Positions 32,822-41,684 of a stretch of DNA of 42,241 nucleotides are shown here, piece after piece. How positions within the stretch are numbered: the first letter of the stretch is position 1; the number at the start of each line of letters is the position of its first letter. A model generated the notes under the pieces. It made no database searches and was not told where the DNA came from. It was given only the letters and a program-made list of their open reading frames with translations. The DNA is from Candidatus Neomicrothrix sp. UBA814 (GTDB lineage Bacteria > Actinomycetota > Acidimicrobiia > Acidimicrobiales > Poriferisodalaceae), in contig DBIA01000020.1 of the NCBI GenBank assembly GCA_002296525.1, positions 2,014 through 44,254 of the forward strand. Reading direction: 5' to 3'. The translations under genes were made by a program, and so were the position numbers.

Positions 32822-33193
32822 TTAACTCTCTCTCTTTGCGCCGTAGCGCGAACGAGCTTGTTTTCGCGAGGCGACACCTGAGGCATCTAATGATCCTCGA
32901 ACAACTTTGTAGCGAACACCTGGCAAATCCTTAACACGTCCACCGCGTACCAAAACGATGCTGTGTTCTTGAAGGTTGTGTCCTTCACCCGGGATGTAGG
33001 CAGTTACTTCGATACCGCTAGTCAGTCGCACACGCGCTACTTTGCGCAAAGCCGAGTTGGGTTTCTTGGGTGTGTGCGTATATACACGGGTGCATACACC
33101 ACGGCGTTGAGGAGAGCCCTTGAGTGCCGGTGTCTTAGCTTTGGTTGGTTTTGACTTTCGGCCCTTGCGGACCAGCTGTTGAATTGTTGGCAC
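32822..33193 (-). CDS. rpsL: 30S ribosomal protein S12
   Basis: S12 monitors decoding at the A site and is the streptomycin-resistance locus. From GTG 33193 the 123-residue protein begins MPTIQQLVRKGRKSK; AGAGG lies six bases before the GTG. PKKPNSALRKVARVRL contains Lys43, and PGVRYKVVRGSLD is intact, so the streptomycin-sensitive residues are present. Residue 40 is His, where mycobacterial S12 has Thr. It is the first gene of the str operon. Confidence 0.98.
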   Translation of the reverse strand: MPTIQQLVRKGRKSKPTKAKTPALKGSPQRRGVCTRVYTHTPKKPNSALRKVARVRLTSGIEVTAYIPGEGHNLQEHSIVLVRGGRVKDLPGVRYKVVRGSLDASGVASRKQARSRYGAKRES

Positions 33194-33241
33194 CAAATAC
33201 CTCTGGCTCTATGGCCTACGTAACGGGATCGATTTCCATCC

Positions 33242-33267
33242 CTTGAAAACAACGCTGTTGTTCCAAG
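33242..33267 (-). promoter_or_regulatory. Hairpin in the rpsL leader
   Basis: 33267-33257 pairs with 33253-33242 over 11 bp with one bulged base and one G-U pair, closing a 3-base loop. It lies between a candidate promoter and the rpsL start, so it would be in the 5' untranslated part of the str mRNA. Possible roles are mRNA stability or control by a ribosomal protein. It could also be the end of the transcript that includes the lipoprotein gene, though the U-tract is short. Confidence 0.4.
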
Positions 33268-33288
33268 TGGGATAAAGACCGACTCATA

Positions 33289-33317
33289 ATGCTACGACTC
33301 GCGCGCCACCTAGACAA
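33289..33317 (-). promoter_or_regulatory. Candidate str-operon promoter
   Basis: On the minus strand TTGTCT (33317-33312) and TAGCAT (33294-33289) are spaced by 17 bases, each matching four of six consensus positions. Transcription would begin near 33282, giving a leader of about 90 bases that includes a strong hairpin. The 196-base gap between rpsL and the lipoprotein gene makes a promoter here likely; these exact boxes are tentative. Confidence 0.4.
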
Positions 33318-33389
33318 CCTGAAGTCCAATCCAGGGCAGGTTTCTCAGCTTCGCGTCATTATCACGTTGTTCTCAGGCCGACTTTGACA

Positions 33390-33950
33390 CTAACTGGTTG
33401 AGTATCTGACGAACTGCTCAATAAGTGGAATCAGAATCCGATCAGCATCGGACCGCGTTTTCGCCGTAACAAAAGCTACAACTGGCCCTATGGGCACCAT
33501 CGCTAGAGTGTCTCTGTCCGACTTTGAAATCCAGCCGATCAATGCGCCCCACCGCGTTGAAGTGGGGTTATCCATCGCAGCTTGTCGCAATCCCTCCACA
33601 AAGCTCATGTTTCCGACTACAGGATCGGCGACTCCGATCAGAAGGATTGCTCCCGCTGCTTCTGATTCCCACAAAAGACCTGCCGCCGCTACATCACTGA
33701 CGGTACGGGCCATCTCGATGTCACCCAAGATCGAATTCTGAAGTTGTCGCAGGGCCGTCAGGGATAGCGGAACGAGTTCTGCTCCTTGGGGCCAATCAGT
33801 TGTTTCGAGAAGCTGAGTTGCTGTAATCGAGCGGTCAGGTTCGTCTACTTCTACTTCGGGATCCTGGAGGTCTGTTTCCGCGCCGCCCCGCGAACAGCCT
33901 GCGACGCCGAGGCTGAGCGCCAGAAAGGCGCCTGCCACGGCTATTCGCAT
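33390..33950 (-). CDS. Unrecognised lipoprotein between rpoC and rpsL
   Basis: The 186-residue protein has a lipoprotein signal peptide: MRIAVAGAFLALSLGVAGC, with the lipobox ending at Cys19. Residues 20-45 are acidic and low in complexity, a likely tether. The rest looks like a small globular alpha/beta domain with hydrophobic stretches GAILLIGVADPVVG and VPIGPVVAFVTA. I do not recognise a family. It starts 11 bases after the rpoC stop and ends 196 bases before rpsL, so it is probably transcribed with rpoBC, an odd place for an envelope protein. After processing it should be anchored on the outer face of the cell membrane. Confidence 0.75.
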   Translation of the reverse strand: MRIAVAGAFLALSLGVAGCSRGGAETDLQDPEVEVDEPDRSITATQLLETTDWPQGAELVPLSLTALRQLQNSILGDIEMARTVSDVAAAGLLWESEAAGAILLIGVADPVVGNMSFVEGLRQAAMDNPTSTRWGALIGWISKSDRDTLAMVPIGPVVAFVTAKTRSDADRILIPLIEQFVRYSTS

Positions 33951-33961
33951 GCGATTCTCAG

Positions 33962-36900
33962 TTATCCCGCGTCACCAAGTCCGACGACTTCTCCGCCGTC
34001 TTCGCTACCTATGGTTGCCAGCCACTCAGCCGGGTCTAGGTCATCGTCGGATGTGAAGAATTCCATCGGCTCATAGTCAGGCGCTGTTGTATCAATATTT
34101 CGATAGCGGCCTTGGCCAGTGCCAGCAGGAATTAACTTGCCAATAATGATGTTTTCCTTGAGGCCTTTGAGGTCATCGCGTCTCGACTCAATAGCTGCTT
34201 CTGTGAGGACGCGTGTCGTCTCTTGGAAAGAGGCGGCAGACAACCAAGAATCAGTGGCTAGTGATGCCTTGGTAATTCCCATAATTACTGGTCGTGCTTC
34301 GGCTGGCCGCTGTCCCTCTTGAACAAGACTGCGGTTTACTTCCGCATACACGCGTTGATCAACTTGTTCACCTGGCAGGAAGACTGATTCGCCAGGTTCA
34401 CCGACGAGAACTCGTCGAGTCATTTGCCTGATGATGAGTTCAATATGTTTGTCGTGGATGGATACACCCTGCTCGCGATAAACCTTTTGAACTTCCTCTA
34501 CCAGATATTGCTGAGTCTCTCGAACTCCTCGTATGTCCAAGAGTTCTTTCGGATCGCGCGGTCCATCTACTAGGGGGTCTCCCGCTCTTATCTCTTGTCC
34601 GTCAACGACTGCGAGCCTTGCCATAGTCGCGACGGTGTGGGTTTCTTCCTCACCATCGTCTCCGACCACCACAATTTCGCGGCCTCGACCATCATCGTCT
34701 CCGATTCTGACTACGCCGGAGCGGGTTGCGAGAGTTGCCTTACCCTTAGGTTGGCGGGCTTCGAACAGTTCGACAACTCGTGGCAAACCTCCGGCGATAT
34801 CGCTACCTGCTACACCACCTGTGTGGAACGTTCTCATTGTGAGTTGTGTGCCCGGCTCGCCGATCGACTGAGCAGCGATTACGCCTACTGCTTCACCAAC
34901 TTCAATCATTTTTCCGGTTGCGAGGGAGCCACCGTAGGCTTTGGCCGATACACCGAACTCGGAGTTATCGGTCAGCGGTGAAAGAACTTGAACCCGCGTA
35001 ACTTTCGGATCGTCTCGCAGTATCTCGAGTTCTTCGTCGCCTATCAGCGTGCCGGCTTCCATGACTCCGTCACTGAGTTCGACATCTTGGGCCAAGCAAC
35101 GGCTAAACAGCCGCGTTTCCAAGTAGGTGCGCTTGTCAGGTGTATCTGGCTCTATGTCTTCGAGCCAGAGACCAAGCACTGGTCCGGATCGTTCGAAGGG
35201 GTCTTCTTCGTTAATGATCAATTCTTGAGCAACATCGACAAGTCTCCGCGTCAAATATCCGGAGTCCGCTGTTCGCAGTGCCGTGTCCACAAGTCCCTTT
35301 CGGGCTCCAGGCGTGGAGATGAAATACTCAAGCATCGCTAGGCCCTCTCGATAGGAGGACTTAATTGGCCGCGGAATGATGTCGCCACGTGGGTTGGCCA
35401 CTAGGCCTCGGATTGCGGCAATTTGACGAACTTGCATCATGTTGCCGCGCGCGCCTGAACCGACCATCATGTCAATCGGGTTGAACATAACCGATTTAAG
35501 TTCACGTTCTAGGGAAGCTCGCACTTCTTCGGTGGCCGACGTCCAGATTTCTACTTCTTTTTGTCGGCGCTCTCCGTCAGTGATAATTCCTCGTCGGAAT
35601 TGATTTTCTACCCGCTCTGCTTCGCCCTCATAACGTTCGAGAATTTCTGCTTTGTCTGGGGGCGTGCGAACATCATCGATCGAGATCGTTAATCCTGATC
35701 GGGTCGCGTATTCGTAGGACAGGTCTTTGATTCGATCCAACGATGTAGCGACTTCATTGGTTGGCCATCCGTCGGAAAGATCACCGACGATGTCTCCCAT
35801 GTCGCCCTTTTTGACTGCCCTGTTGACGTACGGGAAGTCGTCTGGGAGGGCGCCGTTGAACAATACCCGCCCAGGCGTAGTTACGTGATAGCCGCTCTCA
35901 TCCTCAAGAGCTAAAGCTTCAGTTCGCCAAACTATTGGTCGATGCAGGTTAAGTTGGTTGAGTGCGACGCCACGTTCGATCTCGTGGAAGTGCTTGAAGA
36001 CCGGAAGGTCTTTGGCATCAGGATCGCCGCGCATTTCGGTCAGGTAGTAGCCGCCGATAATCATGTCTTGGCTAGGAACGGTCATAGGTCGACCGTCAGC
36101 TGGAGACAGAATGTTGTTGGCTGAGAGCATCAGAACTCGCGCTTCGGCTTGCGCTTCGGACGACAACGGAAGGTGCACAGCCATCTGGTCACCATCGAAG
36201 TCGGCGTTGAAAGCAGCGCAAACTAACGGATGAATTTGAATTGCTTTACCTTCAACCAATACAGGTTCGAAAGCTTGGATGCCGAGGCGGTGCAAGGTTG
36301 GTGCTCGGTTAAGTAAGACGGGGTGCTCTTTTATGACTTCCTCGAGCACGTCCCAAACTTCGGACCGTCGACGTTCGACCATTCTCTTGGCCGATTTGAT
36401 GTTTGGTGCAAGGTCCATATCGTCAAGACGTTTCATGACAAATGGTTTGAACAACTCCAACGCCATCAGCTTGGGAAGACCGCACTGATGGAGTTTCAGG
36501 GTGGGTCCAACAACGATGACGGATCGTCCTGAATAGTCAACCCGCTTGCCTAAAAGGTTTTGCCGGAAGCGACCCTGCTTGCCCTTCAGCATGTCTGACA
36601 GGGATTTCAGGGGGCGGTTACCTGGTCCAGTTACGGGCCGACCGCGGCGACCATTGTCGAATAGCGCGTCGACGGCCTCCTGAAGCATCCGCTTCTCGTT
36701 GTTCACAATGATTTCTGGCGCGCCCAGATCTAGGAGCCGTTTCAGCCGGTTATTTCTGTTAATGACGCGTCGGTAGAGGTCGTTTAGGTCCGAGGTTGCG
36801 AAACGGCCACCGTCAAGTTGAACCATCGGCCGCAGGTCGGGAGGAATAACCGGTACTGCGTCAAGAATCATTGCCCGTGGGTCATTAATCCTTCGGTCAT

Positions 36901-37861
36901 TCGGATTTCGACGGTTGAAAGCACTCAGAATCTTGAGCCGCTTAATCGCTTTTTGTTTGCGTTGTGCTGAGAGAGGTCGTCGACCGTCGGCGGCTTCGAT
37001 AGCTTCGCGGAGCAGAAGTTCTTCGTCATCGAAGTCGATTCGATCCATTAGCTGGGCTATTGCTTCGGCGCCCATGCCGCCTTCGAAGTAGTCACCGTAG
37101 CGGTCATCTAGCTCGCGCCAAAGAAGTTCGTCTTCAATGATTTTTCGACCGTGTAGTTCACGGAATTCGTCAAACGCGCGTTCTACGGTTTCCAGTTCCT
37201 CGTCGCATTCTGCTCTGAGAGCCTCAATGTCTTTATCAGCCTCGCGTCTACGGGCTTTCAGGTCTTTTTCTTTGAGACCTTCGGCTTCGAGTTGTGTTAC
37301 TTCTTCCTCAAGTTCCTTTAGACGTTCCGCAATTTCGTCATCGAATTCTTCGCGAATGACATCGAGTTCCTCTCGCATTTCGACTTCAAGGCGCGGTAGG
37401 TCTTCGTGGCGTTTGTCTTCATCGACCCACGTAACCAGATTCGCCGCAAAGTAAATGACGCGTTCAAGTTGTTTAGCCTTTAGTTCTTCGCGAATTTCTA
37501 GGCCGGTAAGCAAGTAGGCGAGCCAGCTTCTGGTGCCCCTTAGGTACCAGATGTGGACTACTGGTGCGGCAAGTTCAATATGCCCCATCCGTTCTCTTCG
37601 AACTTTTTGCCGCGTGACTTCAACACCGCAGCGTTCGCAGATGATGCCTTTGAACCTGACGCGCTTGTATTTACCGCAAGCACATTCCCAATCTTTCGTG
37701 GGGCCGAAGATCTTCTCGCAGAAAAGACCATCTTTTTCAGGCTTTAGGGTTCTGTAGTTGATGGTCTCGGGTTTTTTGACTTCCCCATTTGACCAGGTTC
37801 GAATGGCATCGGCAGTTGCTAGACCAATACGGATGTCTGAGAACTCATTAACGTCAATCAT
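33962..37861 (-). CDS. rpoC: DNA-directed RNA polymerase subunit beta'
   Basis: The catalytic beta' subunit, 1299 residues. The first zinc ribbon is intact (Cys60, Cys62, Cys75, Cys78). A charged coiled-coil insert fills about residues 150-270, a feature known in Actinomycetota. The Mg-binding NADFDGDQMAVH is at 552-563. The bridge-helix and trigger-loop region includes GEPGTQLTMRTFHTGG. The second zinc site is gone: where E. coli has Cys814, Cys888, Cys895 and Cys898, this protein has Pro888, Asp965, Ser972 and Ala975, in otherwise conserved context (EEDP; LSPLTD; FGVSAKAYG) with unchanged spacing in the last three. ATG 37861 lies 46 bases after the rpoB stop. Confidence 0.98.
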   Translation of the reverse strand: MIDVNEFSDIRIGLATADAIRTWSNGEVKKPETINYRTLKPEKDGLFCEKIFGPTKDWECACGKYKRVRFKGIICERCGVEVTRQKVRRERMGHIELAAPVVHIWYLRGTRSWLAYLLTGLEIREELKAKQLERVIYFAANLVTWVDEDKRHEDLPRLEVEMREELDVIREEFDDEIAERLKELEEEVTQLEAEGLKEKDLKARRREADKDIEALRAECDEELETVERAFDEFRELHGRKIIEDELLWRELDDRYGDYFEGGMGAEAIAQLMDRIDFDDEELLLREAIEAADGRRPLSAQRKQKAIKRLKILSAFNRRNPNDRRINDPRAMILDAVPVIPPDLRPMVQLDGGRFATSDLNDLYRRVINRNNRLKRLLDLGAPEIIVNNEKRMLQEAVDALFDNGRRGRPVTGPGNRPLKSLSDMLKGKQGRFRQNLLGKRVDYSGRSVIVVGPTLKLHQCGLPKLMALELFKPFVMKRLDDMDLAPNIKSAKRMVERRRSEVWDVLEEVIKEHPVLLNRAPTLHRLGIQAFEPVLVEGKAIQIHPLVCAAFNADFDGDQMAVHLPLSSEAQAEARVLMLSANNILSPADGRPMTVPSQDMIIGGYYLTEMRGDPDAKDLPVFKHFHEIERGVALNQLNLHRPIVWRTEALALEDESGYHVTTPGRVLFNGALPDDFPYVNRAVKKGDMGDIVGDLSDGWPTNEVATSLDRIKDLSYEYATRSGLTISIDDVRTPPDKAEILERYEGEAERVENQFRRGIITDGERRQKEVEIWTSATEEVRASLERELKSVMFNPIDMMVGSGARGNMMQVRQIAAIRGLVANPRGDIIPRPIKSSYREGLAMLEYFISTPGARKGLVDTALRTADSGYLTRRLVDVAQELIINEEDPFERSGPVLGLWLEDIEPDTPDKRTYLETRLFSRCLAQDVELSDGVMEAGTLIGDEELEILRDDPKVTRVQVLSPLTDNSEFGVSAKAYGGSLATGKMIEVGEAVGVIAAQSIGEPGTQLTMRTFHTGGVAGSDIAGGLPRVVELFEARQPKGKATLATRSGVVRIGDDDGRGREIVVVGDDGEEETHTVATMARLAVVDGQEIRAGDPLVDGPRDPKELLDIRGVRETQQYLVEEVQKVYREQGVSIHDKHIELIIRQMTRRVLVGEPGESVFLPGEQVDQRVYAEVNRSLVQEGQRPAEARPVIMGITKASLATDSWLSAASFQETTRVLTEAAIESRRDDLKGLKENIIIGKLIPAGTGQGRYRNIDTTAPDYEPMEFFTSDDDLDPAEWLATIGSEDGGEVVGLGDAG

Positions 37862-37907
37862 TTGCTGCTCTCAATTCGGGGTTGGTTGCGTGGAGATATG
37901 TAGGCGC

Positions 37908-40900
37908 TCATATCCGCTGCCTCCGGAGTTCGTCTTCCTCGTCGGTTCCTCGCTCAGGGCGGCTGATATCGATTCCGAGTGACTCTTCGGCACGGAAGAC
38001 ATCCTCATCAAGTCCTTGCATGTCAATTTCATCTCCGGTTAGGGAGATAACTTCCACATTTAGACAGAGGGCCTGCATTTCTTTGATCAGGACCTTGAAG
38101 CTCTCTGGAATTCCAGGTTCGGGGATGTTCTTGCCTTTCACAATTGCTTCATAAACCTGCACACGGCCGAGAGTGTCGTCAGATTTTATGGTCAAGAGTT
38201 CTTGAAGAAGGTAGGCAGCTCCATACGCCTCTAGCGCCCAGACTTCCATTTCACCAAAGCGTTGACCGCCGAACTGTGCCTTGCCGCCCAGTGGTTGCTG
38301 GGTGATCATGGAATAGGGTCCTGTTGAACGAGCGTGAATTTTGTCGTCAACAAGGTGAGCGAGCTTCAGGATGTAGCTGTAACCAACCATGATTGGTTGG
38401 TCATAGGGCTCACCAGTCCGACCGTTGTACAGCACCGCTTTTCCAGCCGTTGTCATCATCCGTTCACCTGATGACGCCTCCGGTCGAAGGTTCTCCAGTG
38501 CTTTTTGAATCGTTGGGTGTGCTCCCGCTCGATCTTCCTCATCCCAGGCAGCTCCATCAAATACTGGAGTTGCTACGAAAACCGAGGGTTCGGTTCGAGG
38601 TCGAGTTTTGCGAGCTGTGTTGGAGACTGGTTCAGCTCCCACCGTTTGCCCGTTGTGTTCCCATCCCCAACGCGCTGCATAGCCCAAGTGAGCTTCAAGT
38701 ACTTGGCCAACATTCATTCGGCTGGGTACTCCAAGCGGGCTAAGAATGATGTCAATTGGAGTGCCATCAGACAAATAGGGCATTTCTTCCACTGGAAGGA
38801 TTTTTGATATGACGCCTTTGTTGCCGTGGCGACCAGCAAGTTTGTCACCAACACTGATTTTGCGTTTTTGAGCTACGTAAACGCGTACCAGTTCGTTAAC
38901 TCCAGGCGGGAGTTCTTCGTCTTCGTCTCGTTGAAGAACGCGAACTTCGGTGACTATTCCTCGCTCGCCGTGTGGGACTTTGAGGGAGGTATCGCGAACT
39001 TCTCGTGCCTTTTCACCGAAGATCGCGCGTAGCAAGCGCTCCTCCGGCGTTAATTCCGTCTCGCCTTTGGGGGTCACTTTGCCCACAAGAACATCGCCAG
39101 GACCAACTTCTGCTCCTACTCGGACGACGCCCCGTTCATCTAGATCGGCGAGAACATCGTCAGCGACGTTGGGAATGTCACGCGTAATTTCTTCAGGGCC
39201 AAGTTTCGTGTCGCGCGCATCAATCTCATGTTCGTGAATATGGATTGAAGTAAGTACGTCATCTTTGACCAGGCGTTCACTAATAATGATCGCGTCTTCG
39301 AAGTTATATCCCTCCCAAGCCATGTAGGCGACTAAGAGGTTCTTTCCGAGGGCCAGTTCGCCATTATCCGTAGAAGGACCATCGGCCAAGATCGCACCCT
39401 TTTTGACTTTGTCTCCCTCTAGAACGATTGGCTTCTGGTTAATGCAAGTATCTTGATTCGATCGCTCGAACTTCAGTAGTTGGTGGCTAACCGAGCCCTC
39501 TTTCTTGTATTCGACGGTAATCGAGGTTCCGCTTACTTCAGTGACGACTCCGTCTTCGCGAGCGAGAACAACGTCCGCGGCGTCACCGGCAGCGCGGGCT
39601 TCGATTCCGGTTCCTACGTAAGCCGCTTCGGCACGGATCAACGGCACTGCTTGACGCTGCATATTGGCTCCCATCAGGGCGCGGTTAGCGTCATCGTGCT
39701 CTAGGAACGGGATTAGCGCCGTTGCGACCGAGACAATCTGCTTGGGAGACACGTCCATCAGGTCGACTTCGTCCGCTGGCACGTAACTAATTTCAGTGGT
39801 AGCCGCAAAGTAGGTATCGCGTTCCATCTGAAGCTTTAGATCAGCCAAGCTGGCCCCTTGGGGGCTCTTACGAACTAGCACTCTGGGGTTTCTGAAGGTC
39901 TTGTTGGGGTTGAGAGGGGCGTTGGCCTGCGCCACGACATACTCTTCCTCTTCGTCGGCAGTCAAATAACGGATTTCGTCCGTCACTTTTCCCTTGGTAA
40001 CCACGCGATACGGCGATTCGATGAAACCGAACTCGTTTACTCGCGCAAAGGTAGCCAAACCGCCAATAAGTCCAATGTTCGGACCTTCAGGAGTTTCAAT
40101 TGGGCACATTCGTCCGTAGTGACTGAAGTGCACGTCTCGCACCTCAAATCCGGCACGTTCGCGTGAAAGTCCTCCCGGCCCTAATGCTGACAGGCGCCGT
40201 CGGTGGGTGAGCCCAGACAAAGGGTTGACTTGATCCATGAATTGCGAGAGTTGAGACGTACCAAAGAACTCTTTAATTGCCGCTGTCACTGGCCGAGTAT
40301 TGATCAGCGTTGTAGGAGTAATTGCTTCAACGTCTTGCGTGGTCATTCGTTCTCGAACAACTCGTTCCATCCGGCTGAGACCTATGCGGACCTGATTTTG
40401 GATCAGTTCGCCTACAGATCGGATGCGTCGGTTGGCGAAATGGTCTTGGTCATCGAGCCGGTAGCCGGGTTCCGCATTAGCCAAATGAAGCAGATAACTG
40501 ATAGCAGCTAGGACCTCTGAGCGTGTGAGGACCTGCGAGTCAGCCGAGGGTCGTTCCAATTTGATACCGAAGAGGTCTTCAATCTTGTCGATTTCAGCAC
40601 TTAACTTCTTCGTTAATTTGTAGCGACCAACCTTAGATAACGAATATCGGCGGTCGTCGAAATAAGCGTTGTTGAAGTAGTTAGCTGCCGCTTCTGCCGT
40701 TGGCGGTTCACCTGGACGTGCACGCTTATAAATTTCGATGAGAGCTTCCTCTTGGGTCGGAGCAACAGGAGCATCTTCATCGCTACGAGCCCATTTGTCG
40801 CGCTCGTTTTCCCACTGGCCTTCAAGAAAGTCAAAGTGTTGGACAAATTGTTCTAGAAACCCTGGGTGCGTCGCTTCGTCATATCCAAGCGCTCGGAGAA

Positions 40901-41510
40901 TGGTGAAAATACTTAACCGACGCTTGCGGGCAATGCGTGCGCCCGCCGTGACGTCCTTCCCGGGTTTGTGTTCTACGTCAAATTCGATCCACTCGCCCCG
41001 GTATGGGTGAATTGTTCCGGTGACCAGCTGGTGCTTTTGCATGTTTCGAAGCCGGTAGCGCTCTCCCGGTTGGAAAATGACACCGGGCGACCGAACCAAC
41101 TGGCTGACGATCACTCGCTCAGTTCCATTAATGATGAACGTGCCCTTATCCGTCATCTTCGGAAAATCGCCCATGAAGACGGTCTGTTCTTTTATTTCGC
41201 CTGTATTGGCGTTCCTAAAGCGCGCCCGAACAAAGATTTGATCGGAGTAAGTGTGGTCCTTCTCTTTGCATTCTTTCTCAGAAAACTTGGGAGGGCCTTT
41301 GAGGTCTTCGTCTTCACTATCAAACTCAAACTCGAGTTCGAGATTCCCTGTGAAGTCACTGATTGGGCTTATATCGGCGAAGGTTTCTGCCAACCCATCC
41401 GCGAGGAAGCGATCAAAGGATTTTTTCTGTACGTCGATTAGGTCCGGTAGTGGCAGTACCTCTTCGAGGTTGCCAAATGAATACCGTTCCCGGGCAGCGC
41501 GAGAAGACAA
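37908..41510 (-). CDS. rpoB: DNA-directed RNA polymerase subunit beta
   Basis: The beta subunit, 1200 residues. It begins with TTG at 41510, preceded by AGGAG at six bases, and reads SFGNLEEVLPLPDLIDVQKK. The rifampicin region shows FFGTSQLSQFMDQVNPLSGL and THRRRLSALGPGGL; the residue matching E. coli Asn518 is Val428, while the Asp, His and Ser positions most often mutated are wild type. Slightly further on HFSHYGRMCPIETPEGPN has Phe462 in place of the usual Pro. The C-terminal GGKAQFGGQRFGEMEVWALE and YEAIVKGKNIPEPGIPESF are normal. Confidence 0.98.
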   Translation of the reverse strand: MSSRAARERYSFGNLEEVLPLPDLIDVQKKSFDRFLADGLAETFADISPISDFTGNLELEFEFDSEDEDLKGPPKFSEKECKEKDHTYSDQIFVRARFRNANTGEIKEQTVFMGDFPKMTDKGTFIINGTERVIVSQLVRSPGVIFQPGERYRLRNMQKHQLVTGTIHPYRGEWIEFDVEHKPGKDVTAGARIARKRRLSIFTILRALGYDEATHPGFLEQFVQHFDFLEGQWENERDKWARSDEDAPVAPTQEEALIEIYKRARPGEPPTAEAAANYFNNAYFDDRRYSLSKVGRYKLTKKLSAEIDKIEDLFGIKLERPSADSQVLTRSEVLAAISYLLHLANAEPGYRLDDQDHFANRRIRSVGELIQNQVRIGLSRMERVVRERMTTQDVEAITPTTLINTRPVTAAIKEFFGTSQLSQFMDQVNPLSGLTHRRRLSALGPGGLSRERAGFEVRDVHFSHYGRMCPIETPEGPNIGLIGGLATFARVNEFGFIESPYRVVTKGKVTDEIRYLTADEEEEYVVAQANAPLNPNKTFRNPRVLVRKSPQGASLADLKLQMERDTYFAATTEISYVPADEVDLMDVSPKQIVSVATALIPFLEHDDANRALMGANMQRQAVPLIRAEAAYVGTGIEARAAGDAADVVLAREDGVVTEVSGTSITVEYKKEGSVSHQLLKFERSNQDTCINQKPIVLEGDKVKKGAILADGPSTDNGELALGKNLLVAYMAWEGYNFEDAIIISERLVKDDVLTSIHIHEHEIDARDTKLGPEEITRDIPNVADDVLADLDERGVVRVGAEVGPGDVLVGKVTPKGETELTPEERLLRAIFGEKAREVRDTSLKVPHGERGIVTEVRVLQRDEDEELPPGVNELVRVYVAQKRKISVGDKLAGRHGNKGVISKILPVEEMPYLSDGTPIDIILSPLGVPSRMNVGQVLEAHLGYAARWGWEHNGQTVGAEPVSNTARKTRPRTEPSVFVATPVFDGAAWDEEDRAGAHPTIQKALENLRPEASSGERMMTTAGKAVLYNGRTGEPYDQPIMVGYSYILKLAHLVDDKIHARSTGPYSMITQQPLGGKAQFGGQRFGEMEVWALEAYGAAYLLQELLTIKSDDTLGRVQVYEAIVKGKNIPEPGIPESFKVLIKEMQALCLNVEVISLTGDEIDMQGLDEDVFRAEESLGIDISRPERGTDEEDELRRQRI

Positions 41511-41538
41511 CGGGATCTCCTAAAAATATTTTAGTTGC

Positions 41539-41555
41539 GACCGTGGGCAACGGTC
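41539..41555 (-). promoter_or_regulatory. Small hairpin just upstream of rpoB
   Basis: GACCGT (41539-41544) and ACGGTC (41550-41555) make a 6-bp stem with a 5-base loop, ending 28 bases before the rpoB start codon. No U-run follows directly. It may be part of the processed rplL-rpoB spacer. Confidence 0.3.
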
Positions 41556-41640
41556 GTCAGAAGCAGGGGCGCGCGAGAACTCTTAGTGTTTTCTATAAGA
41601 GACGACACCAGAGCCACGACAGCGCACAGGCTAGCGGCCA

Positions 41641-41663
41641 TTTCAGCTTTCAACAAGCTGAAA
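41641..41663 (-). promoter_or_regulatory. Hairpin in the rplL-rpoB spacer
   Basis: A perfect 9-bp stem (41641-41649 with 41655-41663) with a 5-base loop lies 21 bases after the rplL stop in the 174-base spacer before rpoB. In E. coli this same spacer holds an attenuator and an RNase III site that lower rpoBC expression relative to rplL. A similar role is plausible by position; the lack of a U-run makes full termination unlikely. Confidence 0.45.
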
Positions 41664-41684
41664 GTCGCTAACTGACTAACAGTC

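Noticed and set aside
32821..32886. Longer S7 start
   Set aside because: It runs into the end of rpsL; S7 homology and the ATG at 32820 fit the standard length of 156.
40085..40100. Substitution at the RpoB site equal to E. coli Pro564
   Set aside because: On recounting, TPEGPN is unchanged; the altered Pro is the earlier one in HPxHYGR (E. coli 552).
41520..41534. A/T-rich palindrome overlapping the rpoB Shine-Dalgarno
   Set aside because: A 6-bp stem with five A-U pairs is too weak to call a regulatory structure.
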